Below, piece by piece: positions 17,408 through 19,120 of a stretch of DNA of 19,120 nt (position 1 is the stretch's first letter; each line of letters opens with the position of its first letter). The stretch is from Actinomortierella ambigua. Lineage: Eukaryota > Mortierellomycota > Mortierellomycetes > Mortierellales > Mortierellaceae. The notes under the pieces are model-generated. The model ran no database searches. It was not told the origin of the DNA and saw only the letters and a list, made by a program, of their open reading frames with translations. Where the stretch lies: contig JAAAJB010000646.1 in assembly GCA_016098155.1 (NCBI GenBank), positions 1-19,120 of the forward strand, in the 5' to 3' direction. The position numbers and the translations under genes were made by a program.

Positions 17408-17815
17408 CTTGAGTACTCCCACTCTAGAAACGATTTAACGATCTAACGTCACATTCGGACTCGCATTGGGTCTTGTCTCTCTTGCCATGTCACCAGCTAC
17501 CGGCGAGACACGCTCAAGCCCTGCTTCGAGTGATACAGCACCTCTGAGAAGATCAGGGCATGTAGCACCAACCAACTTTCGCGACGAGCGTTCGCAAATC
17601 CCACCAAGAGTCCTTGTTATTACGACCATAATAAATGCAATAGTGCAACGGGGACAAACATGTCCACTTGCGCCTCGGACTTTTCTGGCTACTTGTGATG
17701 CTTGCCATTTGGCGGGAATGGGTCCCTGATTGGATGTCAGCCAGGTGCCTAAAAAGAATAGAAGCAACACGTGTGTGTCTTGGATTGTAAAAGGACTAAA
17801 GGGGCGGCGATAAGA
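17408..17815. repeat. Tandem unit 3, cut off after the first gene
   Basis: Begins CCTTGAGTACTCCCACTCTAG like unit 2. Similarity to units 1 and 2 runs through the six-cysteine remnant and fades near 17815, shortly before the retrotransposon remains. The convergent secreted gene is missing. Confidence 0.7.
17428..17752 (+). pseudogene. Six-cysteine peptide copy 3, frameshifted remnant
   Basis: Exon 2 counterpart after a CTCTAG acceptor, the most decayed of the three. It has extra bases just after the acceptor that shift the signal-peptide frame, the same extra segment as copy 2 (CCATGTCACCAG...), a further 1-nt shift before the mature domain, and in-frame stops in the original cysteine frame (for example TACTTGTGA near 17690). 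Length differs from copy 2 by 7 nt. Its open 17466-17729 frame is the wrong frame for the peptide. Confidence 0.75.
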
Positions 17816-18089
17816 CTTTGGGACAGTGCTGTCGAATGAAATGCCTGGTAAAGCCTAGTCTTCGACAACACCGGGGACTCTGCTTCCCGAGAAAAAAAAC
17901 TGTGTCTGAAAAAAGGGGGGGGGCTCTGGATGTGCTTGCTCTCTATATACTTGCAAGAGATGGGTGTGGATGTGGTGTAGATGGGTGGGACATCTATAGT
18001 TAGGAGAGAGTGGTTGCTGTGAAGTCGTTCGCAAGGGTGTGCGGGATCCTGTAGAGCGCATCCACTATCGCTGGTGATGACCAGTTGGC
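17816..18089. other. Junction between unit 3 and the retrotransposon remains
   Basis: No gene. It contains a G9 run near 17915-17925 and no recognisable terminal repeat. Confidence 0.4.
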
Positions 18090-18943
18090 TGCATGGTGAT
18101 GTCGCTGACGAGAATGCCTTTATGCAGCGCCACTGTCGCTCCAATGGCCCTAGCCTTGTAGCGCCTACCGTATCTATTCCATGGCAGCAGATAGCGGATC
18201 TTTCGGATGTACGTGGATATCCTGTCCGCGCTCAGTCCCATGCTCGAGCTTTTTACATGCCTTATGAGAGGAGTGAAAGATTCTAAGCCCAGCTTGCGGT
18301 GTTATCCCGTGGCGAATCGATCCTGGTCATTCGTCTGGCGCCGATCCCCGCGTACGCCTGAACTGAGCAAAACGCTTCGATGGGGTGTCGTCGGATTGGG
18401 ATCGGCCTGCAAGTTGCCATTGCATTGGCTGTAGGGTACCAGAGTGTGTTCTTCCAGAAAGATGCAATTACCTTTGCCTTTGGCTCCCTCCTCCTTGATC
18501 TTCTGGAGAGTTCGGCTGAAGAGCGACCAAGGAGGACACGCGTAGGCTCTCGTCCATTGCGACCAGTTGCTGTTGAATGTGTCCTGGTTCAATGACGTTT
18601 CCTCCGGTTTCCACCATATGTGTCGAGGAAATTTGACGTTCGGTGCCGTGGCAAAAATGGCTACCTGGTGGTTGCCCCACTTTTTGTCGATTTTCTGGAA
18701 GAATAGTTTGGCTATTGACTGTTCGAACTGTGTTGTCATTCGCCTCAATGGTGCGTCTGCTGGATTGAGTTGTGAAGGGACTTATGTTTCCTTGAGACGC
18801 GGTCCTGTTGCAATGCAGTGTTCCCAGATCTCCGTTGCTAGTTCCAGAGGCTGTGGGGTTCGAGTCCCGCCAAATTTGTTAGGGTGTGTGATGGTCGCCA
18901 TTAGGGATTCTAACCAACCACTTTGTTGGAAGTTAGAGGCCCA
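18090..18943 (-). mobile_element. Decayed retrotransposon pol, RNase H region (probably DIRS-like)
   Basis: Minus-strand reading from 18943 gives NKFGGTRTPQPLELATEIW, then a stop TAA (18784-18782) where an aromatic residue is expected, then VPSQLNPADAPLRRMTTQFE, FQKIDKKWGNHQVAIFATA and YACPPWSLFSRTLQKIKEEG. This order (INKxGGTRS-like, NxADxxSR-like, WGxxxxDLFA-like, YAxPPWxLIxRxLxKI-like) is typical of the RNase H and C-terminal part of DIRS and related pol proteins. Around 18490-18465 the reading shifts frame to VIASFWKNTLWYPTANAMA, again with stops further on (to about 18090). With an internal stop and at least one frameshift the element is dead. No terminal repeats or recombinase are identified. 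A Ty3-type origin is the alternative. Confidence 0.72.
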
Positions 18944-19120
18944 TTTTTTTCAACTATCAACCAACCGCGGTTAACCAGTCGAGAATGGTCAGTCCAATTT
19001 GCGCCAGTCAGATGACAGGTTAAACGCCAAGACCCCCTTCCTTTTTCTTGTTATCCATCGATAAGATCCTTAACACCCAGCTTTGAGTCAATTTACACTA
19101 TCAGGGTGTGATAACATACA
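18944..19120. other. Right edge of window, probable upstream retrotransposon sequence
   Basis: The minus-strand pol frame ends at a TGA just beyond 18943. An open minus-strand frame continues in another phase without a recognised motif. It is probably more of the same decayed element, continuing outside the window. Confidence 0.3.

Noticed and set aside
17466..17729. 87-codon plus frame in six-cysteine copy 3
   Set aside because: It mostly follows a frame that is a shadow in copy 1; frameshifts and stops break the true peptide.
18850..18875. tRNA-like B box GGTTCGAGTCC with a T-arm look
   Set aside because: The T stem pairs at only about three positions and no acceptor or anticodon arms fit. 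On the other strand the same bases encode the conserved GGTRTPQ of the retrotransposon RNase H region.

Overview
This window is nuclear DNA of a filamentous fungus. The evidence is short GT-AG introns with CTAAC/CTGAT-like branch sites, TATA boxes with short leaders, long GA/CT microsatellites, several small secreted-protein genes, and a kinase joined to an HSPA12-type Hsp70 domain. An early-diverging, Mortierella-like fungus is my best guess, but it is not proven from sequence alone. No prokaryotic operon, rRNA, tRNA or CRISPR array is visible.

Layout. 1-1119 is non-coding and carries a (GA)26 and a (CT)22 tract. 1120-4834 (minus) is one three-exon gene: a TKL-like protein kinase, a Pro/Ser-rich linker, and an HSPA12-like actin-fold domain whose phosphate-binding loops are eroded. 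4835-7300 holds broken coding sequence on the minus strand, including a recognisable but mutated ubiquitin-specific-protease Cys box. 8062-8442 (minus) may be a small two-exon gene. 8738-9184 (plus) is a secreted eight-cysteine protein with a TATA box and a 5'UTR intron.

From about 10.76 kb a secreted-protein cluster begins. The unit is a six-cysteine secreted peptide gene (plus) facing a convergent secreted protein gene (minus), followed by about 1.2 kb of spacer. It is present as unit 1 (about 10990-13940), unit 2 (about 13941-17407) and a cut-off unit 3 (about 17408-17815). The duplicated block starts inside the first intron of the six-cysteine gene. Only the first copy therefore has the promoter and the ATG exon, and the second and third copies are pseudogenes. 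The convergent gene is intact in both full units. Its mature protein has diverged much more than its own intron and signal peptide. Unit 2 also carries a 5'-truncated processed retrocopy with a poly(A) tail and a 14-bp target-site duplication, and unit 1 supplies the empty site. 18.1-19.0 kb (minus) is a decayed retrotransposon pol (RNase H region), probably DIRS-like.

A theme across the window: every intact gene I can model has an intron touching its start codon, either splitting it, directly following it, or ending 2-3 nt before it. The secreted genes look like a fast-evolving secretome or effector-type cluster, and the kinase fusion looks like a signalling protein that uses a degenerate Hsp70 fold as a binding module. 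Both of these functional readings are inference.
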